Shown: one piece after another, positions 7,753 to 15,427 of the stretch
Layout: the number at the start of each line of letters is the position of its first letter
Numbering within the stretch: the first letter of the stretch is position 1
From: Pseudomonas sp. ANT_H4
Lineage (GTDB): Bacteria > Pseudomonadota > Gammaproteobacteria > Pseudomonadales > Pseudomonadaceae
Reading direction: 5' to 3'
NCBI RefSeq assembly: GCF_008369295.1
Contig: NZ_VOBG01000004.1
Coordinates: 1 to 64,000, forward strand
DNA: 64,000 nucleotides
Notes under the pieces: generated by a model
What the model saw: the letters and a program-made list of their open reading frames with translations, nothing else
What the model was told of the DNA's origin: nothing
The model's database searches: none
Program-made: the position numbers and the translations under genes

Positions 7753-8454
7753 ATGCACCAGACACCAGCCCAACGCAACCAGCTGCGCAAACGTGCAGCC
7801 ATTGAGTCCGCCGCAACTGCGCCGGCCACGTCAATGGAAGGCGCTACTGCCTACGAGCACCAGTTGGCCCAACTGGCCCAGCACCGTGCGCGTCTCAAGC
7901 AGGTGCAGTCCAACCAGGGCAAAGCCGAACTCAAGGCGCTACTGATTCCTGAGTACGGGCCCTACGTGCAAGGTGTGCTGGCCGCCGGCAACGGTGCCCA
8001 AGATGAAGTGCTCACTACCATCATGCTTTGGTGCATTGATGCTGGCGGCTACGGCGGCGCGCTGGTCATCGCTGAATACGTCATCAAGCACGGTCTGAAA
8101 ATGCCGGACCGCTTCGAACGCACCACCGGCACCTTGATCGCAGAAGAGATCGCCGAAGCCGCCCTCAAAGCACAGAAGGCGGGCGATCGATTCCCGCTTG
8201 AGATTCTTGAGCAAGCCCAACACATCACTGCTGAACAGGACATGCCGGACCAGGCTCGCGCCAAGCTGTACCTGGCGCTTGGAAAGGCCCTGGCAGCCAT
8301 TCCTGATGATGCAGTTGCCGGCAACCTGGTAGCCCTGACAGAGGCCAAGCAGCACCTGGCCAAAGCCATCGACTTGCACAGCAAATGCGGCGGCAAAAAG
8401 GATCTGGAGCGCGTCGAGCGTCTCCTAAAGAAACACACTGCCCCAGGCAGTTAA
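7753..8454 (+). CDS. M: Terminase small subunit, endonuclease (P2 gpM)
   Basis: The 233-residue protein corresponds to P2 gpM, which recognises and cuts cos together with gpP. The N-terminal 70 residues are basic and helical (QRNQLRKRA; AQHRARLKQVQSNQGKAELK), fitting DNA binding, followed by the family segment VLTTIMLWCIDAGGYGGAL. ATG 7753 follows the capsid stop closely. Its target would be the candidate cos at 1323-1341. Confidence 0.92.
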   Translation: MHQTPAQRNQLRKRAAIESAATAPATSMEGATAYEHQLAQLAQHRARLKQVQSNQGKAELKALLIPEYGPYVQGVLAAGNGAQDEVLTTIMLWCIDAGGYGGALVIAEYVIKHGLKMPDRFERTTGTLIAEEIAEAALKAQKAGDRFPLEILEQAQHITAEQDMPDQARAKLYLALGKALAAIPDDAVAGNLVALTEAKQHLAKAIDLHSKCGGKKDLERVERLLKKHTAPGS

Positions 8455-8556
8455 CCGAGCGTCCCCACGCACCCCGCCGGCTCGGGGCGGATCGGCCAGG
8501 CCGCTCCTCCTGAACGTGAAGCCCCGACCACCGGCGACCTATTTTCGAGTGCAGTC

Positions 8557-9018
8557 ATGAGCGCATTTGTAGCCAGCGGAACCGTCGACAGCGGTCATAT
8601 CAATACCGACCTGTTCTGGCCGTCGATTGACCTGGACGGCCTGCGCGCCACCTTGCGCATCGACGCCAGCGTCACCCCAGCCCGCTTGGAAACCGCAGTG
8701 ATTGCAGCCGCGATCAACCTCAACAACGAATTGAGCGAGTGGCGAACCGCCCAACAAGCCGCCGGCTACTCCACCCTGGCTGATGTGCCGGGGGATCGCA
8801 TCAAGGACGTGTCGGTAAAGGTCCACCTCTACCGCCGTGCGATTGAGTCCGGTACCGGTGCCGAAGTCTGCGAACGCTTCCGCGACTACAGCGCTACCAA
8901 CACCGGCAGCGACAAAGCTGAAGCACTCACCCCGAACATCGACGATTACCGCCGCGACCTGCGCTGGGCCGTGCGCGACTTCCTCGGGCGGTCCCGCACC
9001 ACAGTGGATCTGATCTGA
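8557..9018 (+). CDS. L: Head completion/stabilisation protein (P2 gpL)
   Basis: The 153-residue product matches gpL-type head completion proteins, which bind the portal after packaging and form the connector to the tail. The segment LRIDASVTPARLETAVIAAAINLNNEL is characteristic. A 102-base gap after M contains a GC-rich stretch with no obvious regulatory site. The stop overlaps the next gene start (TGATG). Confidence 0.9.
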   Translation: MSAFVASGTVDSGHINTDLFWPSIDLDGLRATLRIDASVTPARLETAVIAAAINLNNELSEWRTAQQAAGYSTLADVPGDRIKDVSVKVHLYRRAIESGTGAEVCERFRDYSATNTGSDKAEALTPNIDDYRRDLRWAVRDFLGRSRTTVDLI

Positions 9019-9230
9019 TGCCCGTCGCCGTCCGCACCAATCAAAACGACACGGTCGACGCCCTCTGCTGGCGGCACTACGGCCGCACCGCAGGCGTGAC
9101 CGAGGCCGTGCTTGAAGCCAACCCCGGCCTGGCCGATCACGGCCCCATTTTGCCGCAAGGCCTTGCCGTCAACATGCCCGAAGCCCAAGCCAGTGCCCCG
9201 CAGCGGCAGATGGTGAACCTATGGGACTGA
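9018..9230 (+). CDS. X: Tail protein X (P2 gpX)
   Basis: A 70-residue protein of the gpX family, which has a LysM-like fold and is needed for tail assembly. NDTVDALCWRHYGRTAG and VLEANPGLADHGPILPQGLAVNMPE are the typical motifs. It overlaps the L stop by one base and precedes the lysis genes, as in P2. Confidence 0.9.
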   Translation: MPVAVRTNQNDTVDALCWRHYGRTAGVTEAVLEANPGLADHGPILPQGLAVNMPEAQASAPQRQMVNLWD

Positions 9231-9275
9231 CACCGCAGCACCAAGCCCTTGAACCCACCAACCCTGGACAACGGA

Positions 9276-9599
9276 ATGAAGCGCATGCCTGACCGTCCCG
9301 ACACCTGGGCCTGGCTCGCCGCCTGGCTCGAACAGAACTGGCCGACTCTTTATGCCGGAGTCCTCGCCTTGATCATCGCCGCCCTGCGGATCATGTACGG
9401 CGGCGGCACGCTGCGCCGCATGGTGGTCGAGGCTCCGTTGTGCGGAACCTTGGCATTGGCAGCCAGCCATGGCTTGGCGCTGATCGGCATTCCGACATCT
9501 ACTGCGCCGTTTTTCGGTGGGGTAATCGGCTTGCTCGGCGTTGAAGGCACCCGCGCTGCGGCCAAGAGGTTTTTCAACCGCAAGGTAGAGCAACTATGA
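9276..9599 (+). CDS. Holin, lambda S family
   Basis: About 107 residues with three likely membrane segments (WPTLYAGVLALIIAALRIMY; APLCGTLALAASHGLALIGI; FFGGVIGLLGVEGT) and a basic tail, as in class I lambda-type holins that open the inner membrane to release endolysin. Two starts lie close together, MKRMPDRP (ATG 9276 and ATG 9285), resembling the MKMPEKH dual start of lambda S, where the longer form inhibits lysis. The end overlaps the endolysin start (ATGA). Confidence 0.85.
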   Translation: MKRMPDRPDTWAWLAAWLEQNWPTLYAGVLALIIAALRIMYGGGTLRRMVVEAPLCGTLALAASHGLALIGIPTSTAPFFGGVIGLLGVEGTRAAAKRFFNRKVEQL

Positions 9600-10438
9600 C
9601 CACCCTCCGCCACGACGACCGCTCGCAAGCGGTGCTGATGCTGCAAAAGAATCTCAACAAGCACGGCGCCAGCCTGGTGCCGGATGGTGACTACGGCGAT
9701 GCTACCGAGGCTGCCGTTCGCGCTTACCAGATCAAGGTCGGTCTGGTCGCCGATGGTGTAGCCGGCAACAAGACGCAAACCAGCCTTGCCGGCGGCGACT
9801 GCGCCCAGTTGCTGCGCAACAATGACCTGGTGACCGCTGCCGAACGCCTCGGAGTGCCGCTGGCGAGCATCTACGCAGTCAATGAGGTGGAATCCAAGGG
9901 AAAGGGCTTTCTGGACAACGGCAAGCCGGTGATCCTGTTCGAACGGCACATCATGCACCGTCAGATCGCCATAGTTCGAAACGCGGGCGATGACCCGGCC
10001 GAACTCAAGCGCCACGCCGACCAGCTCGCCACCGCCAACCCCGCCCTGGTCAACCCAAAACCTGGCGGATACATCGGCGGTACCGCCGAGCACCAACGCC
10101 TGGCCATGGCCCGCCTGATTGATGACACCGCCGCCCTGGAGTCGGCTTCCTGGGGCGCCTTCCAGATCATGGGCTTCCACTGGAAGCGCCTCGGCTATGC
10201 CAGCGTGCAGGACTTTGTGGGGGCAATGAGTGCCAGCGAATCACAGCAGTTCGACGCATTCACCCGCTTCATCGAGACCGACCCGGTGCTACACAAGACC
10301 CTCAAAGCCCGCAAATGGGCCGAGTTCGCCAAGCTCTACAACGGGCCGGACTACCTACGCAATCTCTACGACACCAAGCTCCAGCGCGCCTACGAGCGTC
10401 ACGCCGGCTGCGAATGCGGACAAGGGGTGGCGGCATGA
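9596..10438 (+). CDS. Endolysin: peptidoglycan-binding domain plus N-acetylmuramidase
   Basis: The 280-residue enzyme has an N-terminal peptidoglycan-binding domain (residues about 5-65, DGDYGDATEAAVRAYQIKVGL) and a C-terminal DUF3380-type N-acetylmuramidase domain (about 85-270; VNEVESKGKGFL, FERHIMHRQ, ALESASWGAFQIMG). The glutamate in NEVESKGKGF is the probable catalytic residue. There is no signal peptide, so export depends on the holin. It replaces the simpler lysozyme-type gpK of P2. Confidence 0.93.
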   Translation: MTTLRHDDRSQAVLMLQKNLNKHGASLVPDGDYGDATEAAVRAYQIKVGLVADGVAGNKTQTSLAGGDCAQLLRNNDLVTAAERLGVPLASIYAVNEVESKGKGFLDNGKPVILFERHIMHRQIAIVRNAGDDPAELKRHADQLATANPALVNPKPGGYIGGTAEHQRLAMARLIDDTAALESASWGAFQIMGFHWKRLGYASVQDFVGAMSASESQQFDAFTRFIETDPVLHKTLKARKWAEFAKLYNGPDYLRNLYDTKLQRAYERHAGCECGQGVAA

Positions 10439-10638
10439 TCGACTTCGACGCAGTGGAAAAACTACGGGTGCAGGACGGTGACGTGCTGGTGGTGCCGGAG
10501 TCGTCCGAGGAGGACGACATGCAGCTGCTGGCCGAATCCATTCAGATAATGAACGGCGCGAGGGCCGTGATCGTGCGCGGCCCCATCAAACAGCTCGACA
10601 CCGCCGCCATGAACAAGCTCGGCTGGCACCGAGCGTGA
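10435..10638 (+). CDS. Small conserved phage protein in the lysis cassette
   Basis: A 67-residue acidic protein (MIDFDAVEKLRVQDGDVLVV...) overlapping the endolysin stop by ATGA and the next gene by four bases, so it is part of the coupled lysis cassette. No membrane segment or signal peptide is visible. I recall similar small genes at this spot in Pseudomonas prophages, but no function. It occupies the place of P2 lysA without clear similarity. Confidence 0.65.
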   Translation: MIDFDAVEKLRVQDGDVLVVPESSEEDDMQLLAESIQIMNGARAVIVRGPIKQLDTAAMNKLGWHRA

Positions 10639-11078
10639 GCACCCTGCGCCAGGCTCTGTATGGCATCGCCCTTCTCGGCGCCCTGGCGCTGCTGATCTGG
10701 GGCCAGGAAGCGCGCATAAACATCGCCGAAGGCCAGACCGAGCTGGCACAGCACGCAGCCAAAACCGCCCGCGAAGACGCTGATCGCAACCTTTTCGCCG
10801 CCAAAACTCTCACCACCACCCTGAAACAGGAACGCGATGCACAGAGCATCCTGCGCGGCCAGCAGGACCAACTGCGTCAGGGCCTGGCAAATCGCGAGCG
10901 AACCATTGAGGTACTGAAACGTGAAAACGACGAACTCCGCAATTGGGCTGATCAGCCTTTGCCTGACGCTGCTCGCCGGCTGCGCGAGCGCCCCGCCCTC
11001 ACCGGCGCCGCCGCTTATCGTGACTGGCTGTCCGGCCGTGGTGCCGTGCGTCCTGCCGGCGACCCGTCCACTCAGTAA
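10635..11078 (+). CDS. lysB: Inner-membrane spanin, LysB/Rz-like
   Basis: The 147-residue protein has one N-terminal membrane anchor (ALYGIALLGALALLIWG) followed by a long helical coiled coil (residues about 30-105), the form of an i-spanin that joins inner to outer membrane at lysis. It starts with GTG at 10635, overlapping the previous stop. The o-spanin gene begins inside it in another frame. Confidence 0.88.
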   Translation: MSTLRQALYGIALLGALALLIWGQEARINIAEGQTELAQHAAKTAREDADRNLFAAKTLTTTLKQERDAQSILRGQQDQLRQGLANRERTIEVLKRENDELRNWADQPLPDAARRLRERPALTGAAAYRDWLSGRGAVRPAGDPSTQ

Positions 11079-11178
11079 CGGCGACCAACTCACCGACCAG
11101 GACCGCGCCGAAGCCGCTTGGGCCGATTGCGCTGCACAGGTCGACATGGTCTACAAACACCAGCAGGCCACCCCATGA
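10921..11178 (+). CDS. lysC: Outer-membrane spanin lipoprotein, LysC/Rz1-like
   Basis: A GTG-started frame of 85 residues overlaps the 3' part of lysB by 158 bases in a different frame. The product has a lipoprotein signal peptide with lipobox LLAGC and a proline-rich mature start (ASAPPSPAPPL), the usual mark of Rz1-type o-spanins. It extends beyond the lysB stop and ends on the start of R, giving an overlapping rather than fully embedded arrangement. Confidence 0.87.
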   Translation: MKTTNSAIGLISLCLTLLAGCASAPPSPAPPLIVTGCPAVVPCVLPATRPLSNGDQLTDQDRAEAAWADCAAQVDMVYKHQQATP

Positions 11179-11657
11179 ACAAGCCCGAAAGCCTGCGCGC
11201 TCACCTCCTGGCCACCGTCGCCGAGTTCAAGCACAACCCCGACCGTCTGTTGATCTTCATCGACAATGGCAAGGTCCGTTGCACCGCTGCCCACTCCCTG
11301 TCGTTTGAATACAGCTTTGACCTGCAGATCATCCTCACCGAGTTCGCCGGCCACCCCGACAGCGTGATCCTGCCGATCCTGGGCTGGCTCAGCGTCAACC
11401 AATCCGAGTTGCTGGAGAACCTCGACAAAGTCAAAGACGGCATCCAGTTCGAAGCCGACATTCTGGACAAGAACAAGGTGGACCTAAGCCTGACCCTGTC
11501 GCTGACAGAGCGGGTGGTGGTCGGCAAGGACGACCAGGGCAACACCACCGTCAAGCACCCGAACGAACCGCAGCGAGTGGCGGGTTACCTCGATCCGAAC
11601 TGGAAGCCCGGAGCCCAGGGCAACACCAGTGAATGGATAGTGCCTGATGGCAAGTAA
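11175..11657 (+). CDS. R: Tail completion protein R (P2 gpR)
   Basis: The 160-residue product starts MNKPESLRAHLLATV and contains FEYSFDLQIILTEFAGHPD, both typical of the gpR tail completion family. It acts at the head-proximal end of the tail. ATG 11175 overlaps the lysC stop, and its own end overlaps the S start by 11 bases. Confidence 0.92.
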   Translation: MNKPESLRAHLLATVAEFKHNPDRLLIFIDNGKVRCTAAHSLSFEYSFDLQIILTEFAGHPDSVILPILGWLSVNQSELLENLDKVKDGIQFEADILDKNKVDLSLTLSLTERVVVGKDDQGNTTVKHPNEPQRVAGYLDPNWKPGAQGNTSEWIVPDGK

Positions 11658-12105
11658 CCTGGAGGCGCTGGAGACCTGGGCGGCAGTGCTGTTGAAGCGG
11701 CTGGAGCCTGGTGCGCGCAGTCAACTTGCCCGCAGCATTGGACAGGAGCTGCGTCGAAGTCAGCAGAAACGAGTAATGGCCCAGAAAAACCCGGACGGGA
11801 GCAAATTTGCCCCGCGTAAAAAGCGAGACCTGCGCGGAAAACAGGGACGTATTCGTCGGAAGCTGGCGATGTTCAAGAAGCTACGGACAGCGTCATACCT
11901 GAAGGTCCGTGGTGATAGCAATGCCGTTACGGTTGGGTTCACCGGGCGTATCGCCCGGATTGCCAGGGTTCACCAGTATGGTTTGAAAGATCGTGCCGAG
12001 CGCGGAGCACCGGACGTGCGCTATGACCAACGTGAGGTACTGGGTTTTACACAATCGGACATCGATCTGATCCGAGACAGCTTGCTCACTCACTTAACTG
12101 CATAG
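11647..12105 (+). CDS. S: Tail completion protein S (P2 gpS)
   Basis: A 152-residue basic protein of the phage virion morphogenesis family. LARSIGQELRRSQQKRVMAQKNPDGSKFAPRK is the conserved N-terminal segment, followed by VGFTGRIARIARVHQYGL. Last gene of the O-to-S late operon; a moron follows it before V. Confidence 0.92.
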   Translation: MASNLEALETWAAVLLKRLEPGARSQLARSIGQELRRSQQKRVMAQKNPDGSKFAPRKKRDLRGKQGRIRRKLAMFKKLRTASYLKVRGDSNAVTVGFTGRIARIARVHQYGLKDRAERGAPDVRYDQREVLGFTQSDIDLIRDSLLTHLTA

Positions 12106-12196
12106 ACTCCATTGCTCGGTCGGTGTAAAAACTCATCGAAAGATTAGCCCGCAACTGAGCGAAGCTGAACCCGAACAGAATGGAGTTGTTCAAAAA

Positions 12197-12916
12197 ATGA
12201 CAGAAACCTTCCGTGCACACTGCCCGAGATGCGACGGGGAAAGAAAATGCATTATTCATGGTCAATTCGATCAACCGTGGAGTGTGGAGGACGGAAGAAA
12301 CTATATGGATGGCCAGATAGATCACAAGCTACTCCAATGCGCCGGCTGCGAAACAGTTTTTTATCACCAGAGCAGTTGGAACTCTGAAGAGTGGGACAAT
12401 GACTATCACCCCGTAACTGGTGAAACCATAATTTCCCATCCGCGAACAATTGAAACTTACCCGGTCCCAGAGAAAAAAAGCCAAAAGCCTGATTGGATAT
12501 GGGACATAGCTAAAACCGACCCACCACTTCACGCTATCTTGTATGAAGTCTATCAAGCCTATGAAGCCGGATCCTTCATACTCGCATCAGTTGGTTTGAG
12601 GACTGCCTTTGATCGAACTACGGAAATCCTAAAAATAGACCCCAATCTTTCATTCGAAGATAAAGTCATAGAGCTAACTAAAGAAGGTTACATCGGGGAG
12701 ACAGAAGCTAACACGCTTGCCGTTGTTACCAATGCGGGGAATGCTGCCGCACATCGCGGTTGGGCACCTGACCGCAAAGCATTCGAAATACTAATTGCGA
12801 CACTTGAGCAATATATCTATCGAGTCGTGGTTACAGGAAAAGCGGCTCTTGATTTGACAGGAGATATCCCTGCTCGCCCCCCCCGTACCAAAAAACAACC
12901 AAAACCGGCGGCTTAG
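12197..12916 (+). CDS. DUF4145 domain protein (moron between S and V)
   Basis: The 239-residue protein has two N-terminal CxxC pairs (CPRCDG, CAGCET) suggesting a zinc ribbon in residues about 9-55, and a helical C-terminal DUF4145 domain (about 100-220) with LHAILYEVYQAYEAGSFILASVGLRTAFDRTTEIL and the motif NAGNAAAHRGW. Base composition is visibly richer in A+T than neighbouring tail genes. It interrupts the late cluster at the place where P2 carries the non-essential orf30. DUF4145 is often found in mobile or defence settings and has been linked to HEPN-like folds; a defence or exclusion role is only inferred. Confidence 0.75.
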   Translation: MTETFRAHCPRCDGERKCIIHGQFDQPWSVEDGRNYMDGQIDHKLLQCAGCETVFYHQSSWNSEEWDNDYHPVTGETIISHPRTIETYPVPEKKSQKPDWIWDIAKTDPPLHAILYEVYQAYEAGSFILASVGLRTAFDRTTEILKIDPNLSFEDKVIELTKEGYIGETEANTLAVVTNAGNAAAHRGWAPDRKAFEILIATLEQYIYRVVVTGKAALDLTGDIPARPPRTKKQPKPAA

Positions 12917-12922
12917 CTAACT

Positions 12923-12987
12923 TGTACTGCGGAACTTTACAACCCGTTTAAGCTGCACTCCCACGCGCGTGGCGCCACCATCGGCGC
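12923..12987 (+). promoter_or_regulatory. Late promoter P_V
   Basis: TGTA-N11-TACA at 12923-12941 is followed 34 bases later by CACCAT (12976-12981) in the -10 position. With the P2 geometry the transcript would start near 12987-12989, at the V start codon, giving a leaderless or nearly leaderless message. No Shine-Dalgarno sequence is visible before V, which agrees. Confidence 0.7.
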
Positions 12988-12988
12988 C

Positions 12989-13561
12989 ATGAACGACTTC
13001 GCCGCCCTCTCCCGCATGCTAGAAAACCTCATCCGCTTCGGCGTCATCGCCGCTGTGCAGATGGAGCCCCCGCGCGTGCAGGTTAAAACCGGAGCACTGA
13101 CCACCGCCTGGCTGCCATGGCTGGCCCTGCGCGCGGGGTCCGACCGTGACTGGGACCCGCCCACCGTCGACGAACAGGTGATCCTGTTCAGCCCATCCGG
13201 CCAGCTCGCCAACGGCGTTGTCATCACTGGCTTGCCCAGCGATCACATCCCCGCCAACGGCAACCGCGCCGGCCTGCACCGTCGCACCTACGCCGACGGC
13301 ACAGTGATCGAGTACGACAGCGTCGCCCATCACCTCAACGCGGCCCTGGCCGACGGCGGTACCACCAACCTGGTCAGCACGGGCGGCATCAATCTCGTCG
13401 GCGATATCACGCACCAAGGCGACTACACCCAAACCGGCAACCAGAACGTCACCGGCACCGTGACCGTCTCCGCTGACGTGATCGCGGCCAACATCAGCCT
13501 GGTCAAGCACCTGCACGGCGGCGTGCTGGTGGGCAACGCGAAGACGGGAAAACCAGAATGA
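12989..13561 (+). CDS. V: Baseplate assembly protein and spike (P2 gpV)
   Basis: The 190-residue protein corresponds to P2 gpV, the membrane-piercing tail spike. An OB-fold domain spans residues about 20-95 (VQVKTGALTTAWLPWLALRAGSDRDW), then comes a repetitive beta-helix, and the C-terminus has HLHGG, matching the HxH iron-binding apex motif. First gene of the V late operon; its end overlaps W by ATGA. Promoter geometry suggests a leaderless mRNA. Confidence 0.93.
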   Translation: MNDFAALSRMLENLIRFGVIAAVQMEPPRVQVKTGALTTAWLPWLALRAGSDRDWDPPTVDEQVILFSPSGQLANGVVITGLPSDHIPANGNRAGLHRRTYADGTVIEYDSVAHHLNAALADGGTTNLVSTGGINLVGDITHQGDYTQTGNQNVTGTVTVSADVIAANISLVKHLHGGVLVGNAKTGKPE

Positions 13562-13902
13562 ACCGAGAAACCGGCGCAGCCATCGGCACTCTGGACCATA
13601 TCAGCCAGTGCATAACAGACATCCTCACCACCCGCATCGGCACCCGAGTGATGCGCCGCGAATACGGCAGCCTGCTGCCCGAGCTGGTAGACCACCCCTT
13701 CAACGACGCCACGCGCCTGCGCGTGTACGCGGCCACGGTCATGGCGTTGATGCGTTGGGAGACCCGTATCAGCCTCAGCCGCGTGCAGTTCCTCGGCGCG
13801 AACCTTCAAGGTCAGTCGGTGCTGGAGCTGGAAGGCACCATCGTCGACACCAATGAGCAACTGAGCATGAGCGTGCCGCTACGACTGGGAGCGAGCGTAT
13901 GA
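13558..13902 (+). CDS. W: Baseplate wedge protein W (P2 gpW, gp25-like)
   Basis: A 114-residue gp25/lysozyme-like baseplate wedge protein. The family signature is ILTTRIGTRVMRREYGSLLPELVD. Overlaps V and J by four bases each, so translation is coupled along the operon. Confidence 0.93.
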   Translation: MNRETGAAIGTLDHISQCITDILTTRIGTRVMRREYGSLLPELVDHPFNDATRLRVYAATVMALMRWETRISLSRVQFLGANLQGQSVLELEGTIVDTNEQLSMSVPLRLGASV

Positions 13903-14810
13903 ATTCCTTTGCTGCGATTGACCTCAGCCAGCTCCCGGCGCCGCAAATCGTCGAGCAGATCGACTTCGAATTGATCCTGGCCGAGCGTAAGGCCTACATG
14001 ATCAGCCTGTGGCCGATCGAGGAGCAGGCCGAGATTGCCGCCCGCCTCGACATGGAGTCGGAGCCCATGGCAAAGCTGCTGCAGGAGAACGCCTACCGCG
14101 AAACCATCTGGCGTCAGCGGGTGAATGAGGCATCCATGGCGAACCTGCTGGCCCTCGCTAAGGGCCCCGATCTGGATCAACTGGCGGGCAACTTCAATGT
14201 CCAGCGCCTGGTGGTTCAGGAAGCCAAACCAATGGCAGTCCCGCCTGTAGCGCGGCTAATGGAGAGCGACGAAAGCTTACGCGAACGGGCGCAAATGTCC
14301 TGGGAAGGGCTTAGTACAGCCGGGCCGCGTAACAGCTACATCTTCCACGCCCGAGGCGCAGATGGTCGGGTTGCCGATGCCACTGCTGAAAGCCCATCGC
14401 CGGCTGTGGCGGTTGTCACCGTGCAATCGCTGCTCGGCGATGGCACGGCACCGGCCGATCTGATCGCAGCGGTCAAAACCTACCTAAGCGACGATGACCG
14501 CCGTCCGGTGGGCGACCGCCTGACAGTCCAGGGCGCGCAAATCCTCCGCTACCAGGTCAAAGCCAAGCTGTATCTGCTCACCAGCGGCCCCGAGTCGGAA
14601 CCGATTATCGCCGCTGCTGAGCAACGCTTGCTGGCATACGTCAGCCAACGTCGGCGCCTGGCAATGGAAGTGTCGGAATCCGCCCTGCACGCCGCGCTGT
14701 TTGTCGAGGGTGTACGCAAGGTCGTACTGGAAAACTGGGTCGACATCGTTGCCACCAAGGCCCAAGCGCCCTACTGCACCAGCGTGACCGTCACCAGGGG
14801 TGCCGAGTAA
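13899..14810 (+). CDS. J: Baseplate protein J (P2 gpJ)
   Basis: The 303-residue product is a Mu gp47/P2 gpJ-like baseplate wedge component. Family segments include FELILAERKAYMISLWPIEEQAEIAARLDMESEPMAKLL and the fibre-proximal QMSWEGLSTAGPRNSYIFHARGADGRVADATAESP. It connects the wedge to the tail fibres. The stop codon overlaps the I start by one base. Confidence 0.93.
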   Translation: MNSFAAIDLSQLPAPQIVEQIDFELILAERKAYMISLWPIEEQAEIAARLDMESEPMAKLLQENAYRETIWRQRVNEASMANLLALAKGPDLDQLAGNFNVQRLVVQEAKPMAVPPVARLMESDESLRERAQMSWEGLSTAGPRNSYIFHARGADGRVADATAESPSPAVAVVTVQSLLGDGTAPADLIAAVKTYLSDDDRRPVGDRLTVQGAQILRYQVKAKLYLLTSGPESEPIIAAAEQRLLAYVSQRRRLAMEVSESALHAALFVEGVRKVVLENWVDIVATKAQAPYCTSVTVTRGAE

Positions 14811-15427
14811 TGGCCGCTCAGCAGCTGCTTCCGGGAAACTCCACGCCGCTTGAGCGTCAGGCGGCGCAGGCGCTCGCACAGATTCAGCGCGTACCGATCC
14901 CACTGCGGCAGTTGTGCAACCCGGATACCTGCCCGGTGTCTGTGCTGCCCTACCTGGCCTGGGCCTTCTCCGTCGACCGCTGGGACAGCAACTGGACCGA
15001 GGCCACCAAGCGCGCGGCCATTCGTTCATCCCGCTACATCCACGCACACAAAGGCACCATCGGCGCATTGCGCCGCGTCGTCGAGCCGTTGGGCTACCTG
15101 ATCGAGGTGATGGAGTGGTGGGAGACCGTGCCGGAAGGCGTGCCTGCCACCTTTGCCTTGAAGATCGGCGTGCTGGACACCGGCATCACCGAAGAAATGT
15201 ACCAGGAGCTGACTTGGCTGATTGATGACGCCAAGCCCCTCACTCGCCACCTGACAGGCCTGGCGATCAGCCTGGAAAGCACCGGCACCGTGTTCATCGG
15301 GGCCTGCGTGTACGAAGGCGACGAACTCAGCGTTTACCCACCGACGCAACGCGACATCGACGTCAGCGGCGCGTTTCGCATCGGTGGCCGCGAACATCAT
15401 ATCGACACGATGGACATCTACTCATGA
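14810..15427 (+). CDS. I: Tail protein I (P2 gpI)
   Basis: A 205-residue P2 gpI-type protein of the baseplate wedge that anchors the fibre. Conserved stretches are RVPIPLRQLCNPDTCPVSVLPYLAWAFSVDRWD and KRAAIRSSRYIHAHKGTIGALRRVVEPLGY. The end overlaps H by four bases. Confidence 0.93.
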   Translation: MAAQQLLPGNSTPLERQAAQALAQIQRVPIPLRQLCNPDTCPVSVLPYLAWAFSVDRWDSNWTEATKRAAIRSSRYIHAHKGTIGALRRVVEPLGYLIEVMEWWETVPEGVPATFALKIGVLDTGITEEMYQELTWLIDDAKPLTRHLTGLAISLESTGTVFIGACVYEGDELSVYPPTQRDIDVSGAFRIGGREHHIDTMDIYS

